From contig NZ_JAUSYB010000001.1 in the NCBI RefSeq assembly GCF_030816505.1, positions 186,001 through 250,000 of the forward strand: a DNA stretch of 64,000 nt. The letters are read 5' to 3'. Positions 11,106 through 20,276 of the stretch are shown piece by piece. The notes beneath the pieces were generated by a model that saw only the letters and a list, made by a program, of their open reading frames with translations, had not been told where the DNA came from and ran no database searches. Numbering within the stretch: position 1 is the stretch's first letter; the number at the start of each line of letters is the position of its first letter. Both the position numbers and the translations under genes were made by a program. Origin of the DNA: Microbacterium sp. W4I20. GTDB taxonomy: Bacteria > Actinomycetota > Actinomycetes > Actinomycetales > Microbacteriaceae.

Positions 11106-11485
11106 TGCAATCACCTGAAACTGCCGAAGAGATGCTGCGTCTCGCAGCACAAGCCGCCGTCGACAAGGGCGGTGAGGATCTGGTCGCGCTCAACGTGTCC
11201 GAGCCGCTGCCGCTCGTCGACATCTTCCTGCTCGTCACCGGAAACAGCGAGCGGAATGTCGCCGCGATCGCGGACGAGATCGAGGACCGGCTGCATGAGG
11301 CGGGTCACAAGCGCGTGCGCCGCGAGGGTCGTGCAGAGTCCCGCTGGGTGCTGCTCGACTTCGGCGACCTGATCGTGCACGTCTTCCACCAGGAGGAGCG
11401 CGTCTACTACGGCCTCGAGCGTCTCTGGAAGGACTGCCCGGTCGTTCCGATCGACGTCGCCGAGCCGGCCGCAGATCGTCCCTGA
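11105..11485 (+). CDS. rsfS: Ribosomal silencing factor RsfS
   Basis: A 126-aa protein of the RsfS/DUF143 family that binds L14 on the 50S subunit and blocks joining with 30S in starvation. Typical features are DIFLLVTGNSERNVAAIADE, the WVLLDFGDLIVHVFH segment and the YYGLERLWKD ending. The ATG shares one base with the stop of the acidic protein gene (TGATG), so nadD, that gene and rsfS form one coupled operon. Confidence 0.96.
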   Translation: MQSPETAEEMLRLAAQAAVDKGGEDLVALNVSEPLPLVDIFLLVTGNSERNVAAIADEIEDRLHEAGHKRVRREGRAESRWVLLDFGDLIVHVFHQEERVYYGLERLWKDCPVVPIDVAEPAADRP

Positions 11486-11486
11486 C

Positions 11487-12176
11487 GTGCCGACGCACCT
11501 GATCACCGGGGCCGGTTCGGGCATCGGCGCGGTCCTCGCGCGACGCCTGCTGGATCGCGGTGACCAGGTGATCGCGCTCGCTCGCGACGCCGGTCGCGCC
11601 CGCGAGATCGCCGCGGAGCTCCCGGGCGCGTCCACACTCGTCGCCGATCTCGCGACGCCGGGCCGGGTCTCCTGGGCTCTGTCGAAGCAGCACCTTCCGG
11701 AGCGCATCGACTCTCTGGTGCACGCGGCGGGTGTGGTCGACCTCGGGACGGTGGCCGACCTGGCGCCCTCCCTGTGGGAGCAGCAGCTCGCCGTGAACCT
11801 CATCTCTCCGGCGGAGCTGACACGACTGCTCCTCCCGGTGTTGCGCGTGTCTCGCGGACAGGTGGTGTTCGTCAATTCCGGCGCAGGCCTGCACGCTCAC
11901 GCGGGGTGGTCGGCGTATGCCGCGTCGAAGCACGGCCTGAAGGCTCTGGCTGATGCCCTTCGTTCGGAGGAGGCCGAGCACGGCGTCCGCGTGACGTCGA
12001 TCTTCCCGGGTCGCACCGCCACTCCCATGCAGGAGCGGGTACATCAGCAGGAAGGGGTCGAGTACGACCCCGAGCGGTTCATCAGCCCGGATGCTGTCGC
12101 GACGACGATCCTCACCGCTCTCGATCTGCCGCGCGACGCGCACCTCACGGATCTCACGGTGCGCCCCGGTCGCTGA
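11487..12176 (+). CDS. SDR family NAD(P)-dependent oxidoreductase
   Basis: Short-chain dehydrogenase of 229 aa with the cofactor motif TGAGSGIG at residues 7-14 and the catalytic YAASK near residue 152, preceded by a Ser in NSGAG. This classical SDR arrangement supports an active cytosolic enzyme. The substrate cannot be told from sequence. The GTG start lies one base after the rsfS stop, so it is likely the last gene of that operon. Confidence 0.9.
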   Translation: MPTHLITGAGSGIGAVLARRLLDRGDQVIALARDAGRAREIAAELPGASTLVADLATPGRVSWALSKQHLPERIDSLVHAAGVVDLGTVADLAPSLWEQQLAVNLISPAELTRLLLPVLRVSRGQVVFVNSGAGLHAHAGWSAYAASKHGLKALADALRSEEAEHGVRVTSIFPGRTATPMQERVHQQEGVEYDPERFISPDAVATTILTALDLPRDAHLTDLTVRPGR

Positions 12177-12273
12177 GCCCGGAATGCACCACCCGCGGAA
12201 TCTGTCAAGCGTCTTACTGCCGTTCGGTACGCCCTGCACACTCTCATCAGAGAGAGTCCTGGAGGGGCAACCG

Positions 12274-12558
12274 ATGTCAGAAGTGCCGGAACCGCGTTAT
12301 GTGATGAATCGCCTCACCTCATCGGAGTGGATCATCAACGATCTGCGGTACCCGTCGAACGATCCGCGACACGTGGTCGCCTGCGTCTACGACGTCGAAG
12401 AGACCGAGGTCGAGGTGACGTGGCTGCGTCAGCTTCCGCTGGCGATCCGCTACGGCTCTGCCTTCGACGCTCTTGCCGACCTCGAGCGACTCCATCACTC
12501 CGTCCGCTCGACGCGGCCGATCTCGATCCCGTCCCGTCGCCCGCTGCTCGCGACCTGA
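12274..12558 (+). CDS. Hypothetical small protein
   Basis: A 94-aa protein I do not recognise. ATG 12274 follows a strong site TGGAGGGGC and gives MSEVPEPRYVMNRLTSSEWI. No membrane segment is seen. The middle is acidic (DVEETEVEVTWL) and the C-terminus basic (RSTRP, SRRP). Codon use is normal and a terminator hairpin follows. An in-frame extension upstream to 12091 overlaps the SDR gene and is not coding-like. Confidence 0.65.
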   Translation: MSEVPEPRYVMNRLTSSEWIINDLRYPSNDPRHVVACVYDVEETEVEVTWLRQLPLAIRYGSAFDALADLERLHHSVRSTRPISIPSRRPLLAT

Positions 12559-12588
12559 TCGTTCGCGGACAACGGCGCCCGCAACGAG

Positions 12589-12621
12589 AAACGCACCTCC
12601 CGATCATCGGGGGGTGCGTTT
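12589..12621. terminator. Bidirectional terminator hairpin
   Basis: AAACGCACC(TCCC) pairs with (GGGG)GGTGCGTTT around a short loop, between two convergent small genes. Confidence 0.8.
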
Positions 12622-12634
12622 CCTTGAGTGCGGC

Positions 12635-12817
12635 TCAGAGAGCGTCGTTCTCGTCGACGTCAGCGTCGGCTGCCACGCGATCCGCCTCTGCGCTGTCGAC
12701 CAGCGCGTCGTCGATGTCGGTGTCGACCACCTGCTCTCCGTCGACGTCCTTCGTCGGTACGCCCTCGGGGTTGTCATCGTCCGGGAACGGGACGACAGGA
12801 GGAATCGGGTTCGACAT
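12635..12817 (-). CDS. Small acidic hypothetical protein
   Basis: A 60-aa strongly acidic protein starting MSNPIPPVVPFPDDDNPEG and rich in Asp, Val and Ala, with no hydrophobic helix. A purine-rich GAAAGGATG precedes the start on the minus strand, which is a plausible ribosome-binding site. It is probably disordered. Similar short acidic proteins occur in related genomes, to my knowledge without a function. Confidence 0.55.
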   Translation of the reverse strand: MSNPIPPVVPFPDDDNPEGVPTKDVDGEQVVDTDIDDALVDSAEADRVAADADVDENDAL

Positions 12818-12922
12818 GTTCGCATCCTTTCGATCAGTGGAGCTGGATGCCGCAACCGTACGACCGCATCGCTCCCGCGGAGAGCGGGTTGACCGGAGTG
12901 GGGGAGCGCGCTAGACGAAGAA

Positions 12923-12946
12923 AGCCCCCGGACGAATCCGGGGGCT
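12923..12946 (-). terminator. Terminator beyond the orphan tRNA-Ala 3' end
   Basis: Ten-base stem AGCCCCCGGA / TCCGGGGGCT with TTCG loop on the minus strand, followed by TTTCTT. It lies seven bases beyond the tRNA 3' remnant, as would the terminator of the original tRNA gene. Confidence 0.75.
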
Positions 12947-12952
12947 TCTCTG

Positions 12953-12987
12953 GTGGACCTGAGGGGACTCGAACCCCTGACCCCCTG
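12953..12987 (-). repeat. Left direct repeat (att-like): orphan 3' end of tRNA-Ala
   Basis: Thirty-five bases identical to 28723-28757. On the minus strand it carries the 3' side of the anticodon stem, variable loop, T-arm and acceptor 3' strand of tRNA-Ala, ending in the discriminator A plus one base. The 5' half of a tRNA is absent: the sequence beyond 12987 does not match the intact gene. Confidence 0.85.
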
Positions 12988-13187
12988 ACTTCGGTTGGAG
13001 TGTCCCGGGCTCCCGTTTCATCCCTCTGATGCCCTCGTTGACGGGGCTTGGGGCGGCGGGTTGGGAGGAGGCGCCCGCGCGGGCGTTGACGCAGGTCAGC
13101 TCGCACCAGCGGGCGGACCCGCCGCGCAGCGCGGCAGCGCGGGGGCATGAGGCGCGCACTGCGGGGCGGTGAGGAGTCGGGAAGCCG
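12988..13187. other. Non-coding left end of the island
   Basis: About 200 bases with no convincing gene. It contains the 14-base palindrome CGCCCGCGCGGGCG (13072-13085), a possible terminator for the leftward operon, and a GC-rich imperfect repeat around 13110-13145. Together with 12818-12952 this forms the gene-free stretch between the acidic small gene and the island's first gene. Confidence 0.5.
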
Positions 13188-15806
13188 TCAGCGGGTCGCT
13201 TCGCCGACCAACCGGTACGACGCACGGAAGCGGGAGTGCGGAACGGGCCATCGATTGCCCCGGTCATCGGTGATGACCCAGTCCCCCGCGCGCGCTAGGG
13301 AGGCGCCTTCCAGGGATGCGACGGATTCCACCTCGAGCGTGCGTCGTGCACGGACCGTTCCGGAACGACGGAACCGGCCGTCTCCGAGCGAGGCGTAGAT
13401 GAGCGGGAACTCGGCCTCTGCGACCGTGCGCAGGCTCCCGTCGGCTTCGGTCACCTGCCAGTCGCCGGCACCTCCCTTCAGCTCGCTGCCCGCATCGGAC
13501 GTCCATGAGACCGGCTCGGTCAGCTGCACCGCTGAGACGACCCCGTCGCGCGCGTACCGCCGTCCATCCGTACGCGCAGGGATGATCCCCCGCGCCGCGA
13601 GGTTCGTCAGGACGATCTCGACCTGACGCCTGTTCCAGGCCTGGAGGGAATCCCTGGCCGCACCATCAGCCCGAGTCGACACGGCCCTGACCTTCGCACC
13701 CCGCTGGTTGAGCGGGATTCCCGTCTCCCAATCGCGGATGCTGTCGTTCCGGCGCTCGGCATCCTCGCGAATGAGGCGCGTGTTCCGCGCCTCCGCTGTC
13801 TCGTCGTGAGGCGGCACCTCGACCGCACCGCTCCACCCGTTCTGCAGTCGGAGCGCGACCCATCGCTCGTGTTCCCGCTCCGCCAGGAGACCGACCTCGG
13901 ACGCGCTCAGCACTGCACCCCGGGTGCCGTCGTAAGGGACCCATACGAGTCCTGTGGCCAGCTCGGGCAAGCCGGTGAGCAGATGTCGGAGCTGTCGCAC
14001 GTTGTCCTCGCGGATGAACTCGGGGAGGCGCTCGTCCTGCTCGTCCCACGGGTCACCCCAGGCGCGTCTGGTCGGACGCGGGTCCTGGCCTCGGGCGGCC
14101 ACGTACATCTCGTGTTGGTGACGCGCGAGACCGGCCCAGCTGTCCTCCGGCGGATAGCGCCGTACTTCGGCTTCCTCCGTGACGATCGTCGAATGCAGGA
14201 CCGGACCGAATCGGATCACCGCACCTCGCGGATGGGGACCTGCGGCTGACACGAATCCGTCCACGCCACGCACACGCTCATCGGCGAGGAAGAAGCGCGT
14301 GCGGGGAAAGAGCTGCGCCAGGCGCAGGGTCGAGGTGACCGCATCGGCACCCGTGACGATCACCGCCGCATCCGCCGACTGCGACAGGAGCTCGTCGGCA
14401 GCGGCCTCCCAGTCGTCGCCGCTGCTGATGACCGCAGGGCGCAGAAGATGAGCCGTGACCCCCGCGCTCGCATCCCACTCCTTGAGCATCCGATCCGCAT
14501 GCGCATCGATAAGGACGACCCGGGGTGCCCCCGATGCGTCGCTCGCCGCTTCCGCGCCTCGCGCCCCCGCCACTTCCATCGCTGACCACGTGTTCCAGGC
14601 GAGCCGTTCCAGAAGCGCGCGTCCGAGGCCGGTGTCCCCCTGGATCAGGATGACCGGTGGATGCAGTTCGTCGACGGCGCGAAGCAGTTCGTCCGCGAGG
14701 ACCTCGGATTCGGAGAGCGCATCGACGAACCAGCGCCGATCGGCGACGTGCGTGACGCGGAACTCCTGTGCCTCGCGTGAGTCGTCCAGCAGCAGCGTGA
14801 TCCGCGGTACTCGACGATCGCTCAGCGAGAAGTCCGTCGTCGCCAATACGTCCTCCGCCGCGCGCAGGACGCGTCGGTTCACCTGAGCCCGGTCGGCGAC
14901 CACGTACATGCGGTGCAAACTGGGGTGGTCCCGACGTCCGGCGCGAGAGAACGAGAACGCTCTATAGGTCAGAGCAAGTCGCAGCGCTTCGGGGCGGGTG
15001 GCATTGCCGATCAGCACGATCGCGCCCAGTTCGGTGGCTTCGGCGACGAGGGGGTCGGATGCATCGTCGTGGAGCGCCACGACGAGGGGTCTGCGCCGCG
15101 GTGCCGAGCGCCAGCGCGGATCGAGATCGAGCGGCTCCTGCAGCAGGGCCTGGACGAGCGGGAGCGAGCGACTCGTGAGCCCCACGACGAGGTCGACGTA
15201 CTTGGCGCGACGGACGACGAGCCTGTTCCACGGCTCCCGCGACGCCGCGATGAGGACCAGCGCAGCACCAGTGAAGGTGGTCGCGATCGCGGCGAAGCGG
15301 GCGACCTCGAGTGACAGGGGGAGAACACCCGCGCACTGGCCGATCGCGTCGGGGCCGACGGCCGACGTCTCCAGCGCGCCGACGAAGAGCATGAGCGTCC
15401 AGGTGATCGGAGAGAAGAACGCCTGCTCGCCGTCAGTGCAGGGCCCGAACGACGCATAACCCAGGACAGCGGCGACGGCGGCGAGCCCGATGATCACGAC
15501 GAGCGGAGCAGGTGCGAGGCTCTGCGTGGGTGTGCGTCGAAGGGCAGCACGATTGGGCGCCCACCAGCCGACGAACGTCAGCGCCCACATGGCGAAGAGC
15601 GCGCAGGTGAACCACCCGTTGCCGGCAGCGGGGAGGAACCACGGCGCGCCCGGATCGAGGCTCCACGCCGGGCGGAGGACGCCGACCGCCGCGACCCAAA
15701 GTGTCAGGGCGACTGTCGGAGGCAGTAGGAGCACCCACCACACCCGCACGGGTCCACGGGCCGCCACTACAGCGGTGTCGGAGGCTGGCGATCGTCGATC
15801 CGTCAT
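13188..15806 (-). CDS. Four-TM protein with TrkA-N-like, RyR-like and PGDYG-like domains
   Basis: An 872-aa protein. About four hydrophobic helices fill residues 20-192, with two loop cysteines (FGPCTDGE, IGQCAG) around a Ser/Pro-rich hydrophobic re-entrant-like stretch. A Rossmann-like TrkA-N/RCK region follows (ALHDDASD, LIGNATRPEALRLAL, 225-275). Near 632-705 is an RyR-type segment (LAEREHERWVALRLQNGW). The C-terminus (775-870) has two PGDYG-like repeats, AGDWQVTEADG and AGDWVITDDRG, each ending in a Phe-x-x-x-Tyr-like pattern. The layout recalls RCK-gated channels or the nucleotide-responsive RyR proteins of conflict systems, so an ion-channel effector is inferred. It is the last gene of the leftward operon, 34 bases after the TIR gene. 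Confidence 0.75.
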   Translation of the reverse strand: MTDRRSPASDTAVVAARGPVRVWWVLLLPPTVALTLWVAAVGVLRPAWSLDPGAPWFLPAAGNGWFTCALFAMWALTFVGWWAPNRAALRRTPTQSLAPAPLVVIIGLAAVAAVLGYASFGPCTDGEQAFFSPITWTLMLFVGALETSAVGPDAIGQCAGVLPLSLEVARFAAIATTFTGAALVLIAASREPWNRLVVRRAKYVDLVVGLTSRSLPLVQALLQEPLDLDPRWRSAPRRRPLVVALHDDASDPLVAEATELGAIVLIGNATRPEALRLALTYRAFSFSRAGRRDHPSLHRMYVVADRAQVNRRVLRAAEDVLATTDFSLSDRRVPRITLLLDDSREAQEFRVTHVADRRWFVDALSESEVLADELLRAVDELHPPVILIQGDTGLGRALLERLAWNTWSAMEVAGARGAEAASDASGAPRVVLIDAHADRMLKEWDASAGVTAHLLRPAVISSGDDWEAAADELLSQSADAAVIVTGADAVTSTLRLAQLFPRTRFFLADERVRGVDGFVSAAGPHPRGAVIRFGPVLHSTIVTEEAEVRRYPPEDSWAGLARHQHEMYVAARGQDPRPTRRAWGDPWDEQDERLPEFIREDNVRQLRHLLTGLPELATGLVWVPYDGTRGAVLSASEVGLLAEREHERWVALRLQNGWSGAVEVPPHDETAEARNTRLIREDAERRNDSIRDWETGIPLNQRGAKVRAVSTRADGAARDSLQAWNRRQVEIVLTNLAARGIIPARTDGRRYARDGVVSAVQLTEPVSWTSDAGSELKGGAGDWQVTEADGSLRTVAEAEFPLIYASLGDGRFRRSGTVRARRTLEVESVASLEGASLARAGDWVITDDRGNRWPVPHSRFRASYRLVGEATR

Positions 15807-15840
15807 GATACCGATTCCGTTCCTGCGGGCGTCGAAGCGG

Positions 15841-18800
15841 TCACGATGCGCAGATCCCGATCAGATGGATCTCGCACAGGGCGTCGTGGAGGCGCTCCCG
15901 AGAAATCGGGACGGTGAGCGTGCCGTCGTCACCGCCGTCCATGTCCACGGTGACGATCGCGAGCCCGTCGTAGGTCGTCGTCGAGAGGGAGGACACCTGC
16001 GTGTAGACGTCGATCGCATCCGAGACCAGCGTGCGCGCGGTGCCCGCGTCGATGATCTCGAACCGACCGCTGTCCGAGTTCATGGCCAGAAGCAGACCGT
16101 CATCCGTGAGGAAGGCGAACCGATCCGCTCCGCCGAACTCCGACCGCAGCGTCGGTTGCTCCGTCCACCCCGTGTCGTCGTGCCGGGCTGTCGCCGTGCT
16201 GCCCGTGCCCGTCTGGTACGCGAGCCACGATCCGTCCGCCGACCAGGCAGCTGCGAGCTCCGGCGATCCCACGGCGAACGACGTGGTCACCGGGCGTCCG
16301 GATCCGTTCCATGACGTCCTGATCGCTTCTCCGTCGGCGCTGCGATAGGTGATCCATCCGGATTCCCCGTCGATGACGTACCCGCTGATCTGCGCGGGGT
16401 CAATGCCCTTCCAGGGGTCGCCGGAGGTGCAGTCGACGGAAGAACCGTCGATGAAGGATCCGACCACATGCGGGGCGTCCGCCACACGGGCGTCCTCAGA
16501 GAAGCCCGCACCCGGCACGAAGGCGATGGCCGCGGCGCCGTCGCATGAGGCCAGGGCGACGACCTCGTCCGGGGTGACGAGCTGTGTCTGCGCGGTGCCG
16601 GCCTCGTAATCGTGCACACGGACCACGAGTCCGCTGGCGTCGGGCGCGTGAGCAGCGGACTCCGCGTTCTCAAGACTCCGGCGGGCGATGGGGCGTCCCT
16701 GGTCGATGAACACCACGCCGCCGGACTCGAGCGCGACGGCGCGGCCGCTCTCCCCTGCATAGGTCGTCGATGTCTGTTCGGTGATCCATCGCCACGGTGC
16801 GGCCAGCGTGTCCGCGGTGTACACCTCGATCGGCGCGTCTCCATCGAGGATGACCGCGGACTGCCCTCCGACTACGATCCGCCCGCCTTCTGTGGAGCCG
16901 AGTGCCACGACATCCTGGCCGTGCCACGCCAAGGCAGGAGCTGTCTCCACCAGGGTGCAGCCGGCGGCGAGCGCGCCGCTGTCCCAGGTCTGCATGGGAA
17001 CGACCTCGAATCCGTCCTTCGTGACGACGAGATACCCGGTCGCCCGCGCGGGAAGGATCGCGAGTCCGGTATCTGACGCGCAGGCCCCCTGCACAGGCTC
17101 CGCACCGTACTGACCGGGGTAGTCGAGTTCACGACTGACCAGCGTGGACCAGCCGTTCTCATGCTGGACCCACCCGTCCGGGGGCGCATAGCCGCTCTCT
17201 ATGCTCACGAGCGTCGCCGTGCTGGCGAACACCGTCAGATATGTGGTCGACGTCAGCCGCACGACCGTGGGCTGGTACTGGTTCCCCGACACGGACGACG
17301 GCGCGGTGGGAACGGCCATATCGCGGGCGGGCACTCCGACTGTCCCTGCGAGGTCGATGGTCATCACTTCGCCCGTGTACCCATCGTCGTTGGTGATCGC
17401 CGCGATGTCCCAGACCTCCGGAGCGGTCGTCACTGGTGCGAGGATGAACCCGTCGCCATCAGGGCGCACGAAAATCCAGCTCGAGCGGTCTTCGTCGGCG
17501 AGTAGGAACGAGCCGTGCTCGTCGACGTCCACCACCGTCATGCCCTCGGTTCCGGCAAGCGGAACGGAGACGTCGCGTGACCGGTCATGGATCACCGGCG
17601 AACCAGAGCTGGGTTGCAGGTAGATCAGGTCTCCGGATGCCGTCGCCGACAGGGCTCCGTCCGTATCGCTGAGAACCGAGGCGGCCCCCTTCGCATCGAC
17701 GAACAGGACCAGCTCCCTCCACCCGGACGCGCTCGCGCTCGTCTGCTGAACGACGACTCCGTCACTCCGTCGGAGCAGGATGCTGCACCAGAGGGCACCG
17801 GAGTCACCGTCCTCCGCCGGGCTCACAGCATGCACGGCAAGCTCGGCGGCTCCGGCGTCGAAGACGACAGGAACCCCGCCGATGCACGCGACACCGGCGC
17901 CCCTGCTGAGCAGATGCACGGCATCGACGGTTCCGCCCACACGGCCGGAGGAGCGGATCTCCCCGCTGTCGAGATCGTAGACGCGCAGTGTCGGGTCGGC
18001 GGCGTCGTCCCAGATCACGAAGGATCGGTCGCCGACGACGGCCCCTGCCGGCACCATGCCGTCAGGGTCGATGCTGTGGATCAGGTGTCGAGCGGATGCT
18101 GCGGCATAGAGCATCGCCCCACGCAGGCTGGCCGAGTCGGAGCGATCCGCGGCGCGCAACGCGAACTCCGCGGCTGTCACAGGCGACCGCTCGCCGATCA
18201 GGATGGTCTGCGCGGCATCGGCTTCCGACTGCGCCAGGGCCGCGGCCTCCTGAGCAGCGCGCAGGTTGATCAGAGACCAGACGCCCGCGACGGCGGCGGC
18301 GACGAGGAGCACGGCCATCGTCGCGGCGATGGCGACGACAGTGCGCTGCCGTCGACGCTGCAGCGCCGCCTCCTCGAGCAGCAACGACTCGATGGGGATG
18401 TCCCGGATCGCGGCGAAGATCGGCGCGACGGCGGTCCGCTCCAGTCGGCGTTGCGCCGCCCCCAGGTCGATCCACTTCTGCTCGGAACGGAAGGCGCTCC
18501 GCAATGCCGGTGGAAGCTGTTCCGGGTGGATGAAACCGTCGTCCCAGGTGAGGTCGATGTCGTCGAGGCGGATCAGGAAGAGCCGATCGGGGGCCCCGCC
18601 GTTGGCCAGCCAGTGCGAAATCTCCTGATCCACCCAGCGTGACTCGACGGTGTCCTTCGCGAGCAGCACGATGAGGGAGTGGCTCCGGTCGAGGGCGGCG
18701 AGGATCTCCCCGTCGAGGTCGCCTGGTCGCAACGACGACTGATCGAGGAAGACGTCGAAGCTGTCCTCATTCCTCCTCGCCCGGCCTAGCCCTTCCAGAG

Positions 18801-18876
18801 CGGTCTTGATCGCACGCGCCTGTGCCATTGCCGTGGAGCGGTACGAGATGAAGGCATCGTAGAGCTGCTCAGCCAT
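15841..18876 (-). CDS. TIR-TM-beta-propeller receptor-like protein
   Basis: A 1011-aa protein. The TIR domain fills residues 1 to about 150: YDAFISYRS at 6-14, DVFLDQSSLRPGD near 41, and WVDQEISHW at 81-89, where E85 fits the NADase catalytic glutamate. Arg-rich QRRRQRT precedes a single TM at about 180-203. An Ala-rich segment (about 205-260) resembles the linker before WD40 propellers in STAND and TIR proteins. The rest has repeated Asp/Gly-rich beta strands of a propeller. All eight cysteines lie after the TM and none before, supporting an extracytoplasmic ectodomain. It overlaps the upstream lipoprotein gene by 8 bases. Confidence 0.85.
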   Translation of the reverse strand: MAEQLYDAFISYRSTAMAQARAIKTALEGLGRARRNEDSFDVFLDQSSLRPGDLDGEILAALDRSHSLIVLLAKDTVESRWVDQEISHWLANGGAPDRLFLIRLDDIDLTWDDGFIHPEQLPPALRSAFRSEQKWIDLGAAQRRLERTAVAPIFAAIRDIPIESLLLEEAALQRRRQRTVVAIAATMAVLLVAAAVAGVWSLINLRAAQEAAALAQSEADAAQTILIGERSPVTAAEFALRAADRSDSASLRGAMLYAAASARHLIHSIDPDGMVPAGAVVGDRSFVIWDDAADPTLRVYDLDSGEIRSSGRVGGTVDAVHLLSRGAGVACIGGVPVVFDAGAAELAVHAVSPAEDGDSGALWCSILLRRSDGVVVQQTSASASGWRELVLFVDAKGAASVLSDTDGALSATASGDLIYLQPSSGSPVIHDRSRDVSVPLAGTEGMTVVDVDEHGSFLLADEDRSSWIFVRPDGDGFILAPVTTAPEVWDIAAITNDDGYTGEVMTIDLAGTVGVPARDMAVPTAPSSVSGNQYQPTVVRLTSTTYLTVFASTATLVSIESGYAPPDGWVQHENGWSTLVSRELDYPGQYGAEPVQGACASDTGLAILPARATGYLVVTKDGFEVVPMQTWDSGALAAGCTLVETAPALAWHGQDVVALGSTEGGRIVVGGQSAVILDGDAPIEVYTADTLAAPWRWITEQTSTTYAGESGRAVALESGGVVFIDQGRPIARRSLENAESAAHAPDASGLVVRVHDYEAGTAQTQLVTPDEVVALASCDGAAAIAFVPGAGFSEDARVADAPHVVGSFIDGSSVDCTSGDPWKGIDPAQISGYVIDGESGWITYRSADGEAIRTSWNGSGRPVTTSFAVGSPELAAAWSADGSWLAYQTGTGSTATARHDDTGWTEQPTLRSEFGGADRFAFLTDDGLLLAMNSDSGRFEIIDAGTARTLVSDAIDVYTQVSSLSTTTYDGLAIVTVDMDGGDDGTLTVPISRERLHDALCEIHLIGICAS

Positions 18877-20041
18877 CGCAGTCGCTCCCGGTCGGCGCGT
18901 GGAGGATGCGGGCGATGCCCTTCAGCGGCTCGCTTCCCAGGCTGATGGCATCCGTCAGTTCCCACAGCGGTCCGACAGGGCTGGACAGCACGGCATCGCA
19001 TCCCTCTCCGATCGCCCCCCAGGTGTGAGTCGTGACGGGAGAGGTGTCGGTCACGCCCGTCTCGGCGTCGATGCTGCCACGCAAGGACGTCCGCTTGAAC
19101 TCGCACTGCTCACCCTCGTCGTGCTCGATCGTGACGTCCACGACGTAGCGCCCGCCATCCCACCATCCAGCCGTGACGACCATCTGCTCGTCCTCTGCGC
19201 CGGTCGTCACGGGGTCCGTATCGACGATCTCGCCCGCGCGATTGTCGACGATCACGACGTCTTCGCCGTGGTAGCACGCTCCCCACGTCGTGCCCTGCTG
19301 CACCGCGCTGAAGCGGCCGTCCGAGGAGACATCCACCGGCCCGACGCCGTTGTGACCGAGGATCTCCGTGTCCCGGGTCAGAGTGCCGTCCTGCTCGTAA
19401 AAACCCAGACTCCAGGGGCCGTAGAGCCGACCATTACCCGCCTCACCGCCTCTGGCCGATATCGCCGAGACCAGCACGAGACCGTCCACGCTCGCCTCGA
19501 CCGTCGGGAAGCGCATCTTCGGCATCAGAGACGGCTCGAAGCGGGAGCGGACGAATGAGGCGTTCACGCGGCCGACCTCCGCGAGACCCTCGTCGAAGGT
19601 GACCAGGTCGAAGTCGATGCCGGGGGTGAACGACTGTTGAGCGGTGACCAGACCCGCCTCGGTCGCGGTCAGACCGTGACAGCCCGCGCACGTCGCAGAC
19701 AAGCTCACCTCTCCATCGGAGAGGACGATCAGCGCATCTCCTGCGAGTACGGCGAGGCGTCCGCCGTCCAGAGGCGCCACCCTGGCGCCATCGCCAGCGA
19801 TCGGTTCGTCGTCTATTACGGGCGTCGTCAGCGCTCCGTCCGCGTGGATCGTGACGAGTCGGTAGTCGGTGTCGAGCGCCAGCGCATAGTGGGACGCCTC
19901 GCTCACCACCGACGGTTGAGGCGTCGCGTCCGCGGTGCAACCGGTCAGCAGGGACACGGATGCGGCGATCAAGACGACGAGACCCGTCGTGCGCGTCCAC
20001 GACGGGATCGCTCGATGCGCGGTGGTCGAGCCGTCTCCCAT
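18869..20041 (-). CDS. Lipoprotein with beta-propeller-like body
   Basis: A 390-aa secreted lipoprotein: positive N-region, hydrophobic core, lipobox LLTGC with C35 as the lipidated residue. The mature chain is beta-rich with repeated Asp/Gly turns (YRLVTIHADG, LDGGRLAVLAGD), resembling a small propeller. Six further cysteines, an even number, would suit disulfides outside the cell. It is the first gene of the leftward operon and has a leaderless-type promoter. It may sense or present a ligand for the TIR-propeller protein encoded next. The family is not recognised by name. Confidence 0.75.
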   Translation of the reverse strand: MGDGSTTAHRAIPSWTRTTGLVVLIAASVSLLTGCTADATPQPSVVSEASHYALALDTDYRLVTIHADGALTTPVIDDEPIAGDGARVAPLDGGRLAVLAGDALIVLSDGEVSLSATCAGCHGLTATEAGLVTAQQSFTPGIDFDLVTFDEGLAEVGRVNASFVRSRFEPSLMPKMRFPTVEASVDGLVLVSAISARGGEAGNGRLYGPWSLGFYEQDGTLTRDTEILGHNGVGPVDVSSDGRFSAVQQGTTWGACYHGEDVVIVDNRAGEIVDTDPVTTGAEDEQMVVTAGWWDGGRYVVDVTIEHDEGEQCEFKRTSLRGSIDAETGVTDTSPVTTHTWGAIGEGCDAVLSSPVGPLWELTDAISLGSEPLKGIARILHAPTGSDCDG

Positions 20042-20276
20042 GCCCGAACTCTACTGGTGAGGGATCGCGCTCACGCAACAATGTCGGTCGCCGCACCCGG
20101 CGGACGACGTCGCGCTCTCGGTGTCGACGGCAGCCCCGCGGGACGTCCGATCGATGGACGCCGTAACGGATGAAGATTTCCTGCGACTCCCGCTCGTCAT
20201 ACTGCAACAATGGCGCGATGAGCCCGATATGTCGGGTGCGGATCGTGTCTGCGGACACACCATCGCAGGGGAGCAC
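20042..20276. promoter_or_regulatory. Divergent control region of the island operons
   Basis: Region of 235 bases between the two operons. The leftward -10 box is clear (20048-20053). On the right, in-frame codons from 20121 to 20270 exist but third-position GC is much lower than in the genes, so I regard most of this as non-coding leader. No clean rightward -35/-10 pair was found. Confidence 0.4.
20048..20053 (-). promoter_or_regulatory. -10 box of the lipoprotein-TIR-channel operon (leaderless)
   Basis: TAGAGT on the minus strand, six bases before ATG 20041, the same spacing seen at housekeeping genes in this window. Confidence 0.55.

Noticed and set aside
12953..12987. A second functional tRNA-Ala gene
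   Set aside because: Only the 3' half is present; no D-arm, 5' acceptor strand or anticodon loop follows beyond 12987.
12834..13148. Minus-strand frame running through the orphan tRNA repeat
   Set aside because: Arg/Pro-rich, spans the tRNA remnant and terminator, no ribosome-binding site; chance frame.
20121..20276. In-frame N-terminal extension of the PASTA protein
   Set aside because: Third-position GC is far lower than in the rest of the gene and no ribosome-binding site precedes GTG 20121; kept only as an alternative start.
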